A stretch of 64,000 nt of DNA from Burkholderiales bacterium. GTDB lineage: Bacteria; Pseudomonadota; Gammaproteobacteria; Burkholderiales; WYBJ01. The translations under genes and the position numbers were made by a program. Below, in pieces: positions 54,976-64,000 of this stretch. The notes under the pieces are model-generated. The model had not been told where the DNA came from. It was given only the letters and a program-made list of their open reading frames with translations, and made no database searches. The stretch is from NCBI GenBank assembly GCA_020848435.1, contig JADLAC010000047.1:1-64000 (forward strand), given 5' to 3'. Within the stretch, counting starts at the first letter, position 1, and each line of letters starts with the position of its first letter.

Positions 54976-56352
54976 TCACGCCGCACCGGTCGCGACGCTG
55001 TTCTTGCTTTGCGCGCTGACGGCGTCCTGCAGCTCCTCGACACACTCGCACATGAGCGCGGCCAGCTCGTCGACTTGGGCGGCATCGATGCATAGCGGCG
55101 GGGCCAGCCGCAGCACGCTGCCGCGGGCGAACGGAATGACGCCGCGCTGCCAGGCGCGCATGTCGAGGCTCGCCACGTGCTCGCGCGCGAGCGCCTGGCC
55201 CTTGCGTTGCGGATCGACCAGATCCACCGCGAGCAACAAGCCGCGCGAGCGCACCTCGCCCACGATCGGCAAGCCGCCTATGCGCCGTTCGATCGCCTGT
55301 TGCAGCCGCTCGCCCATGCGCGCGGAATTCTCCACCAGGTTTTCGCGCTCCAGGATGGCGATGTTGGCGAGCGCGGCGGCGCATGCGAGCGGATGTCCGC
55401 AATAGGTGTTCGGGTGCACGTTCTCGTCGCGACTGTCCTCGGCGAAGACCTCGGCGAGCTTCGACCGCGCGATCGATGCAGACAGGGGGACGTAACCGGA
55501 CGTGATTCCCTTCGCCACCGACATGAGGTCGGGAACGACGGCCTCGTGCTCGACCGCGAACCACTTCCCGGTGCGGCCGAAGCCGGTGATGACTTCATCG
55601 GCGATCATGAGAACGTCGAGCTCGTCGCAGACATCGCGCACGCGCTCGAGCCAGCCGAGCGGCGGGATGATGACTCCGCCCGAGGACAGGCAAGGTTCGA
55701 GGATGACGGCGGCTACCGTCTCCGGGTCTTCCTTGAGCACGGCGTCCGCCAGAGCCTCGGCACAGCGGCGCACGATCTGCTCGTCGCTTCCCAACGCGCG
55801 GTCGCGCAACGGGTACGGCGCGGGCGATTTGACGAAACCCGGCCATGCGAGCGGCGCGTACGCCTGGAAGAGCTCGGGAATGCCGCAGACTTCCAGCGTC
55901 CCGAGGGTAGCGCCGTGATAGCCGCGTTCGAGCGCAATGACCTTGTACTTGCGCGGCCGTCCCGCCTTCAGCCAGTAATGTCGCGCGATCTGGATGGACC
56001 GCTCGTTGGCTTCCGAGCCGCTCACCGCGAACAGGGTGTACTTGAGGTCTCCTGGCGTTAGCTCCGCGAGCTTTGCCGCCAGCTCGGCGGCCGGCCGGTT
56101 CGAAAACTGGCGCGTGGTGGGATAGTAAGCCAGCGTTTGCGCCTGCTTGGCGATGGCCTCGGCGATCTCGGGCCGTCCGTGGCCGGCGTTGACGACCGCC
56201 AGGCCGGCGAAGGCGTCGATGAAGCGCCGGCCTTCACGGTTCCAGACATAGATGCCCTGGCCGCGTTCGAACAGTAACGCTTCGTCTGGGAGGTGCGGAT
56301 GGTCCTGGGTCTTGTGCGTCCACAAGTGCTTGATCGCGTCGGCGTCGGTCAT
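54976..56352 (-). CDS. Class III aminotransferase (omega-amino acid type)
   Basis: 458 residues, PLP-dependent. It has SGSEANERSIQIARHYW, the Asp in DVLMIADEVITGFGRTGKWF, and the Schiff-base Lys in SVAKGITSGYVPLSA. It is the type that uses beta-alanine, putrescine-derived or taurine-like amines with pyruvate. It may supply semialdehydes to the surrounding catabolic genes; the substrate is not readable. Confidence 0.92.
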   Translation of the reverse strand: MTDADAIKHLWTHKTQDHPHLPDEALLFERGQGIYVWNREGRRFIDAFAGLAVVNAGHGRPEIAEAIAKQAQTLAYYPTTRQFSNRPAAELAAKLAELTPGDLKYTLFAVSGSEANERSIQIARHYWLKAGRPRKYKVIALERGYHGATLGTLEVCGIPELFQAYAPLAWPGFVKSPAPYPLRDRALGSDEQIVRRCAEALADAVLKEDPETVAAVILEPCLSSGGVIIPPLGWLERVRDVCDELDVLMIADEVITGFGRTGKWFAVEHEAVVPDLMSVAKGITSGYVPLSASIARSKLAEVFAEDSRDENVHPNTYCGHPLACAAALANIAILERENLVENSARMGERLQQAIERRIGGLPIVGEVRSRGLLLAVDLVDPQRKGQALAREHVASLDMRAWQRGVIPFARGSVLRLAPPLCIDAAQVDELAALMCECVEELQDAVSAQSKNSVATGAA

Positions 56353-56490
56353 GTCTTCGCTCCTCGCTCGAGGCTCGCCTGCGCGACGCTATAGACCTGG
56401 CTCAGCGTTGTCAATGAAGCGCGCGCGAGCCGCCGAATGGAGTAGCATCGAATGCCGACGCTTCGAATCCGGCAACGTGGAGGAACGCAC

Positions 56491-56892
56491 ATGAAGGTGA
56501 GCGGCAGATGCCACTGCGGCAACATCAGCTACGAGGCCGAGGTGGATCCTTCGAAAGTGAGCGTGTGTCACTGTAGCGATTGCCAGATGCTGAGCGGCTC
56601 GGCATACCGCGCCAGCGTTCAGGCACCCAGGGAAACTTTCACGCTGCGCGGCGGGCCGCCCAAGATCTATATCAAGACCGCCGACAGCGGCAACCAGCGC
56701 GCCCACGCCTTTTGCCCGCAATGCGGCACACCGGTCTATTCGGCGGCGCTCAGCGATCCTGCGGCCTATTCGCTGCGCGTCGGCTGCCTGGATCAACGCC
56801 AGCAGTTGCCACCGAGCCGGCAGATCTGGTGCCAGTCCGCACTCGGCTGGTCGTCGAATCTCGAGCGCATCGAGCAGGTGAGCCGGCAGTAG
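56491..56892 (+). CDS. GFA-family zinc protein
   Basis: 133 residues. Zinc-binding Cys sets are CHCGNISYEAE, CHCSDCQMLSG and FCPQCGTPVY. The fold is that of glutathione-dependent formaldehyde-activating enzyme relatives (CENP-V/GFA). AGGA lies 7-8 nt before ATG 56491. Small members such as this lack proven enzyme activity. Confidence 0.92.
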   Translation: MKVSGRCHCGNISYEAEVDPSKVSVCHCSDCQMLSGSAYRASVQAPRETFTLRGGPPKIYIKTADSGNQRAHAFCPQCGTPVYSAALSDPAAYSLRVGCLDQRQQLPPSRQIWCQSALGWSSNLERIEQVSRQ

Positions 56893-57007
56893 AATCGCGC
56901 CGGGTCGCTACGATTGACGCGCGCTCGCATCGCCAGTGTACGGCGGCGGGGATCACGGCAACACGCGATCGAGGTGCGCCCGGCCGTGCGACGTCCTACA
57001 CCGACCC

Positions 57008-58276
57008 TCACGCGCGGGCGGGCGTGGGTCTCGCCGCGGCCAGCGCGACCAGCACCGCCAGCCCCGAGAGCGCCGCGAACAGCATGAGCGAACGGGTGTA
57101 GTCGCCGTAAGCGTCGCGCAGCGCGCCGGCCGCGAGCGGACCGCAAGCCTGCGCCAGCACTTGCATGGAAAGCGCCACGCCGCGGATCGCCCCGTAGCTG
57201 GTGCGGCCGAAATAATCGGCCCAGACGATGGGCAGCAGCGTGAGCATGCCGCCGATGCCGAAACCGAACAGCGCCGAGCTCGCATACGCGCTGGCGCTCG
57301 AATCGATGCTCAACATGCCGATCGTGCCGATGCACATCGATGCCGCGCATGCGGCCAGCATGTAGCGTATCGGCCAGTGCCGCGGCAGAGTGCCGACGCC
57401 GAGGCTTGCGGCGGCCGACACCAGCGAAAACGTGCTGACGACGGCCGCCGCGGTGGCCGGCTCGATGCCGCGCTCGAGCATGTGCGAAGCCTGGTACAGG
57501 CTTACGCCGGCCTGGCAAGGGAAGAGCAACACCGTGTAGAGCGCGAGCAACCAGAAGGCCGGCGTGCTCAAAGCTTGCGCCCGGCTGAAATGGGATTCCG
57601 GCTCGGTCGCTGCGCGGCTTCGATCCTCCGGCTCGGGCGCTATACCGAGGTCGGCGGGACGTCGCACCAGAAGCAGCCATACCGGCAAGAAACCCACGCC
57701 GAGCACGCATAGCCCGATGACCACCCAGCCCGTGCGCCACCCGCTGCCCGCGATGGCCAAATGCGCGACCAGCGGAAAGACCACCAGACCGGCCAATTGC
57801 ATCACCGTGGCGATGGAAGCCGCGCGCGCACGATTGCGCACGAACCAGGTATTGAGCGCGCCGTAGAGCCCGAGATCGAACGGCCCGGCCCAGATCATGC
57901 GAGCGAAGCAGAACAGCACATAGAATGCCGGCAGCGTGGCGACCAACGAAATGGACAGCGTCGCGCAGCTCATGCCGATCACCGCCGCGCACAACAGCAG
58001 GCGCGCCCCATGCCGATCGAGCAGACGCCCGATCCAGGGCGATACCAGCGCGGCGAGCAAGCCGCCGATGGAAACCGCCGCGCCGAAAGCCGTGCTCGAC
58101 CATCCCAGGTCGCGGCGCATCGGCTCGACGAATATCGACAATACCGCGACCGCTGCACCTTGGCGCGCGAATCCGCACAGGCATACGCAGGCGAGAATCA
58201 CCCAGCCGTAATAGAACGACAGGCGCGATGCGAGCAGGCGAGCGAGGGGCGGCGCGTGAGTGGATGCGATCGACAT
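57008..58276 (-). CDS. MFS transporter (OFA/monocarboxylate-like)
   Basis: 422 residues with 12 helices. The start FYYGWVILACVCLCGFARQGAAVAVLSIFVEPMRRDLGWSSTAFG is typical of the oxalate/formate and monocarboxylate branch. GRLLDRHGARLLL is the loop 2-3 motif. It probably imports an organic acid. Divergent from the Bug gene at 58564, so the two may share a control region. Confidence 0.87.
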   Translation of the reverse strand: MSIASTHAPPLARLLASRLSFYYGWVILACVCLCGFARQGAAVAVLSIFVEPMRRDLGWSSTAFGAAVSIGGLLAALVSPWIGRLLDRHGARLLLCAAVIGMSCATLSISLVATLPAFYVLFCFARMIWAGPFDLGLYGALNTWFVRNRARAASIATVMQLAGLVVFPLVAHLAIAGSGWRTGWVVIGLCVLGVGFLPVWLLLVRRPADLGIAPEPEDRSRAATEPESHFSRAQALSTPAFWLLALYTVLLFPCQAGVSLYQASHMLERGIEPATAAAVVSTFSLVSAAASLGVGTLPRHWPIRYMLAACAASMCIGTIGMLSIDSSASAYASSALFGFGIGGMLTLLPIVWADYFGRTSYGAIRGVALSMQVLAQACGPLAAGALRDAYGDYTRSLMLFAALSGLAVLVALAAARPTPARA

Positions 58277-58563
58277 GATGCAGGCGTGACCCGCTATTCA
58301 ATCATTGGGCGGATCGCGAAACCAGCGCGGGTTGGGTTGGGTCGCGGCCAACGCGCTGGCAGGCCCTCTCGATCAGGCGCGCCGATCGCGGCTGGTCGCG
58401 GCAGACGTCTCGAGACGGCCAGACCTCCAAGGTGCACCCGCGGAGGATACTTGGCGCATCGACTCCGGGCAATTGCGCTCAAGCGAGAGCCTGCGCCAAA
58501 GCTCGGAAGGAGTAGACTTTGGGCCATCCACATGCCGGTCGAATACCAAGGAGGAGGCTGCTC

Positions 58564-59538
58564 ATGACAACCGTCGGCAAACTGTTCCACTGCGCGCTCG
58601 CCGCGCAGGTCACACTGGTCGCGTGCCAGGGCGCCGCCCTCGCGGCGGAGTATCCGGCGCGATCCCTGCGTTACGTCGTCGCCTTCGGCCCGGGCGGGCT
58701 CAACGACGTCGTCGGCCGGGTGTTCTGCCAAAAGCTGAGCGAATCCTGGGGTCAACCCGTGATCGTGGACAACCGGCCCGGCGCCGGCGGCAACACCGGC
58801 GCCGAGGTGGTGGCGCGCTCGAGTCCCGACGGTCACACGCTGTTGAGCATCAGCACCGCGCACGCGATCGGCCAGACGCTATACCAGAGACTGGGCTACA
58901 GCCTGGAACGCGATCTGGTTGCCGTATCGATCCTGGGCTCGTCCCCACTCATCACCGTCGTCAATGCCGGCGTGCCTGTGAAGAGCGTGCCCGAGCTGGT
59001 GAAGCACGCGAAAGGCACGAAGATCGCCTACGCTTCCGGCGGCGTCGGCGTGATCAGCCATCTGTCGATGGAAATGCTGAAGCAGGCCGGCGGTTTCGAT
59101 GCCACCCACGTGCCGTACAAGGGGGGTGGGCCGGCGCTGGTCGACTTGTTGGCCGGGCAGGTCCAGTTTCACAGCAACGACATCGGCCTGGTGCTGCCGG
59201 GGATACGCTCGGGCAAGCTGCGCGCGATCGGTATGATGACCGAGAAGCGCCACGCCCTGGTGCCTAGCGTACCGACGTATGTCGAACAGGGCTACAAGGA
59301 CTTCGTCATGGGCAACTGGATCGGCGTGGTGGTGCCGGCAGGCACGCCGCGGCCCGTGATCGGCAAGCTTGCCGACGAGCTCACGCGCATCGCCAAGCTG
59401 CCGGACGTCGTGCAGCGCTTCGCCGACCAGGGTTTCGATACCACGGGCAGTACGGCCGAAGCGGCCGCGGCCCTGGTGAAAAGCGAGATCGTGCGCTTCG
59501 GCGCCGCGGTCAAGGCCTCGGGCGCGAAGGTCGACTAG
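58564..59538 (+). CDS. Bug-family tripartite tricarboxylate receptor
   Basis: 324 residues. Signal peptide ends near AALAAEYPAR. The Bug domain has LRYVVAFGPGGLNDVVGRVF, PVIVDNRPGAGGNTGAEVVARSS, HVPYKGGGPALVDLLAGQVQF. GGAGGAGG precedes the ATG. It heads a likely operon with the VOC protein and the CoA-transferase pair; the cargo may be the acid activated by that transferase. Confidence 0.93.
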   Translation: MTTVGKLFHCALAAQVTLVACQGAALAAEYPARSLRYVVAFGPGGLNDVVGRVFCQKLSESWGQPVIVDNRPGAGGNTGAEVVARSSPDGHTLLSISTAHAIGQTLYQRLGYSLERDLVAVSILGSSPLITVVNAGVPVKSVPELVKHAKGTKIAYASGGVGVISHLSMEMLKQAGGFDATHVPYKGGGPALVDLLAGQVQFHSNDIGLVLPGIRSGKLRAIGMMTEKRHALVPSVPTYVEQGYKDFVMGNWIGVVVPAGTPRPVIGKLADELTRIAKLPDVVQRFADQGFDTTGSTAEAAAALVKSEIVRFGAAVKASGAKVD

Positions 59539-59688
59539 TGCTCCGGCCGAGCGGTCTTGAAACCGGCACCGACCAGTTCTTTTCTGTCGGGCCAACAGCG
59601 ACAATTCGAGTCGCGGGAAGACGTGTCTATCCCAGGTTTCGCGGCGAATTGGCGTAGGATCGCAGATCCACCGACCGAGGAGAGGCGC

Positions 59689-60129
59689 ATGGCGCAGATC
59701 AGGCATATCGCGATCCAGACCCAGGACGAGGAAGCGACTGCCCGCTTCTACATCGAGAACTTCGGTCTCACCCAGGTGCGGAAGCTCGACAGCGAGCGCA
59801 CGGCGGGCTATTTCCTCACCGACGGCAACATCAACCTCGCCATACTGCGGTTCAAGAACGATGTCGTCGCGGGTGCGGAACGGGGCAAGGGCTGGAGCGG
59901 AATCCACCACATCGGCTTCCAGGTCGACAGCCTGGAAGAAACCGCCGAGAAGCTGGCGGCGAGCGGCGCTCGGCCGCGCGACGACATCAACGCGGCGCTC
60001 GGCCTGCACCACGGCGCAGCGCGCGCCCAGGGCAATGTCGAGGTGCGCTACAGCGGTCCGGACAACGTGAACTTCGATATCTCTGAGACCGGCTGGCTCG
60101 GCACCCCGAGCAACAAGATCGGCCGCTGA
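59689..60129 (+). CDS. VOC (glyoxalase/dioxygenase fold) family protein
   Basis: 146 residues, two beta-alpha-beta-beta-beta units. IRHIAIQTQDEEATARFYIENFGL opens the first, and IHHIGFQVDSLEETAEKLAASGA the second. Metal-site candidates are His in each opening strand and an acidic residue near the C-terminus. Members include lactoylglutathione lyases, methylmalonyl-CoA epimerase and extradiol dioxygenases. GAGGAGAGG lies before the ATG. It is between the Bug and CoA-transferase genes. Confidence 0.88.
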   Translation: MAQIRHIAIQTQDEEATARFYIENFGLTQVRKLDSERTAGYFLTDGNINLAILRFKNDVVAGAERGKGWSGIHHIGFQVDSLEETAEKLAASGARPRDDINAALGLHHGAARAQGNVEVRYSGPDNVNFDISETGWLGTPSNKIGR

Positions 60130-60171
60130 GCGGGACGCAGCCAAGGGTTTGATTTCTTCGTAGGGGTTGCC

Positions 60172-61053
60172 ATGGGCGACAAACTGACATCGCTGGACGA
60201 GGCCGCGGCCCGGGTCGCAAGCGGCAGCCGACTGGTCATGAGCGCCAACCTGGCGCGCGGCACGCCGATGGCGTTTCTGCGCGCCATCGTTCGGCGCGGG
60301 GTGGATAAGCTGCGGGTGATCGGCGTGGTCGGCGGCGAGCTGAACATCGACTTCCTGGTCGGGGCAGGCGCCGTAGCCGCGGTCGATACGTGCAGCGTCA
60401 GCTTGGGCGAATTCGCGCGCACCGGACCGAACTTCGCGCGCCATGTGCTCGCTGGCCGGGTGCGTGCCCTCGACAATACGTGAGGGGTGCTCTTTTCGCA
60501 GGCCCAGGCTGGGTCTATGGGAGTGCCGTACATTCCGGTAATCGGTCTGGTCGGGACGGACCTGTTGAAGCGGCGAGACGACATGGTGGTCGCGCCGGAT
60601 CCGTTCGGCGGCGGGACCATGACGGTCGTGGCGAAGGCCATGCGACCCGACGTGGCCGTGTTTCACGTCGATCAAGCCGACCGTCACGGCAACGTGTCGT
60701 GCGGCTATGCGCTGGAGGCGGTGATCCTGGCGGAAGCCGCCAAGCACGTCATCGTTACCGCCGAAGAGATCGTCGAGCGCGTGACCGAAAGCGAGGCGAC
60801 GGGCGCATTCGTGCCCTCGATCCTGGTCGACACCGTGGTCCATGCGCCCTTCGGCGCGCATCCCGCCGGCGTGACGGGCCGCTATGCGCCCGACAAGGCG
60901 CAGATGAGATGCTACCTCGCCGCGGCGCGCGACGATGATACGTTCGCGGCCTACCTCAAGGCGCAGGTGTTCGATGTGCCGACACACGAGGACTACGTGG
61001 CGCTGTTCGTATCCCCCGAGGGGCAGCGCCCTTCGCGCACCGTCCGCGCTTGA
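60172..61053 (+). pseudogene. CoA-transferase subunit A interrupted by an in-frame TGA
   Basis: Two halves lie in the same frame. Residues 1-103 (MGDKLTSLDEAAARVASGSR to RVRALDNT) end at TGA 60481-60483. The frame then continues GVLFSQAQAGSMGVPYIPV to a stop at 61053. Together they make one class I CoA-transferase alpha subunit (IpdA/GctA-like) of normal length, with LVMSANLARGTP, DNT, GLVGTDLL and DPFGG. A single nonsense change, or a base-call error, explains it. Reinitiation at GTG 60487 is possible but would give only a half domain. Confidence 0.75.
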
Positions 61054-61081
61054 GGCGCTCGCAACGGGTGAGATCGACGCG

Positions 61082-61837
61082 ATGACCGCTGCCGCGTACA
61101 ACGATGCCGAGCTGATGGCCGTGCTGATGGCGCGCGAGGTGCGCGACGGCGAGATATCCGCGTGCGGCGCCCTGTCGCAGATCCCGGCCGCCGCCCTGCT
61201 CCTCGCCAAGGAGCTGCACGCCCCCAACGCCGAGATCATCATTCTCAACACCGTATTCCGGCCGTTCCACACCTCGCGCCAGTTCCACTACCTGGCGCAG
61301 CGCGGTGAGCTCGGCCTGTTCTTCGTGAGCGGCGTGCAGATCGATCGCTACGGCAATTACAACCTGCACCAGCTCGGCAGGGATCCCGACCATCCCGAGG
61401 TGCGTTTCCCCGGCGGCTATGGCGGCGGCTTGATCTACTATGCCGCCCGGCGCAGCGTCATATTCCGCACCGAGCACACGCGCCGCTCGCTGGTCGACCG
61501 CGTCGACTATGTCTCGGCCGCCGGCAGCTCGGCGCCGAACGTGTTGCGCTGGGGCAATCCGAGCAAGCTCGTGACGCCCAAGGCGCTGTTCGGCTTCGAT
61601 CGGGCGGAAGGTGTCTTGCGTCTGGAATCGGTGCATTCGCCCTACACGCTGGAGGACATCCGGCACGACACGGGTTTCGATCTCGGCATGAGCGGCCCGA
61701 TACCAGCCACGCGGCCGCCCTCGGCCGCGGAGCTGCACACGCTGCGCGAAGTGATCCGGCCGAAGATGATCGAAACGGGAACCTACGCCGCGTGGGCCGA
61801 GAAGTCGCTCGGTGCGCGGCCTTCCCTCGGCGCGTGA
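61082..61837 (+). CDS. CoA-transferase subunit B (IpdB/GctB-like)
   Basis: 251 residues. It has ALSQIPAAALLLAKELHAPNAEIIILNT, GVQIDRYGNYNLHQLG, RFPGGYGGGLIYYAARRSVIF and RVDYVSAAG. The Glu that carries CoA in classical class I transferases is not present at the usual point after the second strand, as in IpdB-type hydrolases. It follows the interrupted A subunit and would need it to be active. The start ATG 61082 has GGTGAG upstream. Confidence 0.85.
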   Translation: MTAAAYNDAELMAVLMAREVRDGEISACGALSQIPAAALLLAKELHAPNAEIIILNTVFRPFHTSRQFHYLAQRGELGLFFVSGVQIDRYGNYNLHQLGRDPDHPEVRFPGGYGGGLIYYAARRSVIFRTEHTRRSLVDRVDYVSAAGSSAPNVLRWGNPSKLVTPKALFGFDRAEGVLRLESVHSPYTLEDIRHDTGFDLGMSGPIPATRPPSAAELHTLREVIRPKMIETGTYAAWAEKSLGARPSLGA

Positions 61838-62541
61838 GTCCGCAAGCGTGTGGGACGTCAGCGTCGTAACACTCCAACCGCGAGCTGCACGGCTCGCGGC
61901 GCAGTCTCATCATCCAGGTCTCGCCGGATTTCGACATCCGTCGCTACGCGGTGCAGGCGTGAGCGCTTGCGCTTGACCATTGTTCGCCGCCGGGCGAGGG
62001 TCGCTCGTCATTTGGGCCGCGGCCGTGGAAGCGTACCCGTGCGCCGTATGAGCAAAGTGGCGCCGCGCGCGACCGTAATCGGATGGTACGGACCTTGCCT
62101 CGTTTGCAGCGCGATCCTCCGACAGCGGCGAAACGTGGCGCCACTGTGAGGAGGCTCGCTCCGCCATCTTGCACCGGCGCGGACGCATGCCGGCGCGACT
62201 GGCCCGCGGCAGGGGAGCGAATGGCGGGCCGGTGTGATGCGGGACTGCGCGGCCGCCGGATGGCTCGGCAGGCGGATTCCGGCGGCCGCTCGGGGCGATC
62301 CGCGCCGCGCTGGTCGCGCGCCCGCAACGCACGTCCGCATCCTTCCTATCGCATCGGCTTCGCGCGTGGCGCAGGCGCGAGTATCATCCGAGATCAGCCC
62401 TGGCAGATGCGCATGATGCGCGGCGATGCCGCCCTGGCGCAGTCATCCGCTCGCCGCTGAGCCGCCGCCGGCGCGGACGGTGGTGCGATCGAGCGCGCCA
62501 TCTTGCTTTTTGCTTTGTCACACGCATATCAAGACACGACC
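61838..62541. other. 704-bp stretch without a recognised gene
   Basis: No frame has a convincing protein pattern. One short plus-strand open stretch (about 61871-61962) encodes SLIIQVSPDFDIRRYAVQA before a stop and looks protein-like, possibly the end of a decayed gene. An inverted pair AGTGGCGCC / GGCGCCACT brackets about 80 bp around 62054-62143. The right end holds the nadA promoter candidate. Confidence 0.4.
62503..62532 (+). promoter_or_regulatory. Candidate sigma-70 promoter of nadA
   Basis: TTGCTT (62503-62508), an 18-nt spacer, and TATCAA (62527-62532), just before ATG 62542. The stretch is AT-richer than its surroundings. Because the -10 is only 10 nt from the ATG, transcription would start near the ATG with almost no leader. 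Confidence 0.35.
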
Positions 62542-63666
62542 ATGGATCAATCCGAGCGCTTCAGCGTCGATTTCTGCCGCCACGACTCGACCGTGGCCCA
62601 TGCCTGGGCGCGCACCCCGGCGGAGCCCTCCGCCGCCGAACGCGTTGACCTCAAGGGGCGTGTCCGCAGCCTGCTGCGCGCGCAGGACGCCACCTTGCTG
62701 GCGCATTACTACGTCCATCCCGATCTTCAGGACCTGGCCGAGGAAACGGGAGGTTGCGTCGCCGACTCGCTCGAGATGGCGCGGTTCGGACATGAGCAGT
62801 CGTCGCGAACCCTGGTGATCTGCGGCGTGCGCTTCATGGGCGAGACGGCGAAGATCCTCAATCCCGAGAAGCGTATCCTGATGCCGGATCTCGAAGCGAC
62901 CTGCTCGCTCGACCTGGCGTGCAGCGCGCAGGAGTTCGTGCCGTTCTGCGATGCGCATCGCGACCGTACGGTGGTGGTGTATGCCAACACCAGCGTCGAG
63001 GTCAAGGCGCGCGCCGACTGGGTGGTCACCTCCGCTATCGGGCTGGATATCGTGCGCGAGCTGCACCGGCGCGGCGAGAAGCTGCTGTGGGCGCCCGATC
63101 GACATCTCGGCCGCTATATCGAGCGCGAGACCGGCGCCGACATGCTGATCTGGCAGGGTGCCTGTGTCGTGCATGACGAATTCAAGGCCGTGGAGCTGCA
63201 AGCCCTGATCGCAAGCCATCCGCACGCCAAGGTGCTGGTGCATCCCGAGTCGCCGGAGCCGGTCATCAAACTCGCCGATGTCGTCGGTTCGACCGGGCAG
63301 TTGATCCGCGCCAGCCGCGAGTCGCAGAGCGAAGAGTTCATCGTCGCGACCGATGGCGGCATCATTCACCAGATGCGAAAGCTTTCCCCGAACAAGCGCT
63401 TCATCGAAGCCCCGACGGCCGGCAACGGCGCGACCTGCAAGAGCTGCGCGCACTGCCCGTGGATGGCGATGAACGGACTGAGCGCCCTGGCGCGCGTGCT
63501 CGAAACCGGGGCCAACGAAATCCGCATCGATCCCGAGGCGGGAGCGAAAGCGTTGCGCGGCATCGAACGCATGCTCGATTTCGCCGCGAGCCGCACGGCG
63601 CCTGCGCGCCCGCGCGGCGCGCAGAGCTACGGCGATGCCTATGCCCACGGCATGGGCCCCGCCTAG
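62542..63666 (+). CDS. nadA: Quinolinate synthase NadA
   Basis: 374 residues, the long proteobacterial form. It joins iminoaspartate and DHAP to quinolinate for NAD synthesis, using a [4Fe-4S] cluster. Cluster-ligand candidates are Cys 121 (EATCSLD), Cys 208 (WQGACVVH) and Cys 305 ([10 protein letters not shown]). [35 protein letters not shown] and [12 protein letters not shown] are family signatures. No nadB or nadC is in the window. The tail after residue 350 is Ala/Arg-rich. Confidence 0.96.
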   Translation: MDQSERFSVDFCRHDSTVAHAWARTPAEPSAAERVDLKGRVRSLLRAQDATLLAHYYVHPDLQDLAEETGGCVADSLEMARFGHEQSSRTLVICGVRFMGETAKILNPEKRILMPDLEATCSLDLACSAQEFVPFCDAHRDRTVVVYANTSVEVKARADWVVTSAIGLDIVRELHRRGEKLLWAPDRHLGRYIERETGADMLIWQGACVVHDEFKAVELQALIASHPHAKVLVHPESPEPVIKLADVVGSTGQLIRASRESQSEEFIVATDGGIIHQMRKLSPNKRFIEAPTAGNGATCKSCAHCPWMAMNGLSALARVLETGANEIRIDPEAGAKALRGIERMLDFAASRTAPARPRGAQSYGDAYAHGMGPA

Positions 63667-64000
63667 CGCCTCGCGCGAGGCCTCCCGCGCACACGTGGCA
63701 TCAATTCCGCCAGGCGCCTAGCCTGAGTCCTCGCCGCTGCGCAATCGATTCTGCCGTCGACAGCGAACGCTGACCGCGCCGCACCGCGGCCATTGGCATG
63801 GCAGCAATCGGGGTCGCTCGCGCCGTGAAGGCACATCCCGTGCCCGTGACGCGTACCGTGTGGCCGCCGGTAATGTGACATGTGCCCTGTTTTTGTGGCT
63901 CACGCCAACTTTACGATGTGGAAAACGTCCGCTTTCGGGTGCCCTGTCGAGGTAGCTCGCGGATCGTCATCACACGCAGTATGGGGGTGGGTCATGCGCG
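63667..64000. other. Gap after nadA, no gene seen
   Basis: GCCTC-GCGC-GAGGC (63668-63681) can form a small hairpin after the nadA stop, without a U-tract. The rest is less GC-rich near 63880-63930. A gene could begin at the extreme right end (ATG 63994), but too little is visible. Confidence 0.35.

Noticed and set aside
60481..60483. TGA in the CoA-transferase as a selenocysteine codon
   Set aside because: No family member is known to use Sec there, and no convincing downstream hairpin was seen; nonsense mutation or error is simpler.

Overview
The window reads as a chromosomal segment of a high-GC betaproteobacterium, probably Burkholderiales-like. The support is gene order: mlaFEDCB-bolA-murA followed by hisGD...hisE-hinT-tatABC, then petABC-sspAB, plus three Bug-type solute-binding receptors. 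Nothing in it looks like a prophage, plasmid or CRISPR locus. All functional calls come from motifs and gene order read by eye; no database search was possible.

Layout. 0-17 kb: a membrane histidine kinase on the plus strand faces a long minus-strand operon. That operon starts with a PrsR-like sigma-54-dependent response regulator and continues through an MSHA-type pilus assembly set (mshM, L, N, E, G, I, J, K order) to two large, related, atypical prepilins. 17-19 kb: an orphan ABC ATPase and an AurF-like protein. 18.8-22 kb: the Mla phospholipid-transport operon (no mlaA), then a BolA-family gene. 22-31.4 kb: murA and all histidine biosynthesis genes except hisZ and a dedicated histidinol-phosphatase gene, interrupted by a yigB-like phosphatase bracketed by short repeats. 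31.4-33.2 kb: hinT and tatABC. 33-38.9 kb: a DegS-like protease, cytochrome bc1 (petABC), sspAB and a small membrane protein. 39-40.6 kb: tRNA-Thr(UGU), tRNA-Pro(UGG) and a stand-alone SIR2-domain gene. 40.7-49.7 kb: accessory metabolism and transport (GST, three MFS transporters, an exported methyltransferase, a membrane-fused spermidine-synthase-like protein). 49.8-61.8 kb: organic-acid and acyl-CoA catabolism (acyl-CoA dehydrogenase, three Bug receptors, MmgE/PrpD, class III transaminase, VOC protein, CoA-transferase pair), with one gene interrupted by a stop and one gene remnant. 62.5-63.7 kb: nadA.

How the genes work together. The msh genes would build an envelope-spanning type IV filament machine. 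The two-component proteins at its ends, and the c-di-GMP-type N-terminus of its ATPase, suggest regulated surface attachment. The his-tat block and pet-ssp block are housekeeping. The last third looks like a scavenging and catabolic region in which periplasmic receptors capture carboxylates that are then activated and oxidised.

Most interesting items: the unusual msh cluster with calcium-loop-like prepilins; the SIR2 gene beside tRNA-Pro; several families of structured or direct intergenic repeats; a duplicated sspB 3' end encoding the ClpX-docking tail; an AurF-like protein that appears to lack two iron ligands; and a CoA-transferase subunit cut by one in-frame TGA.
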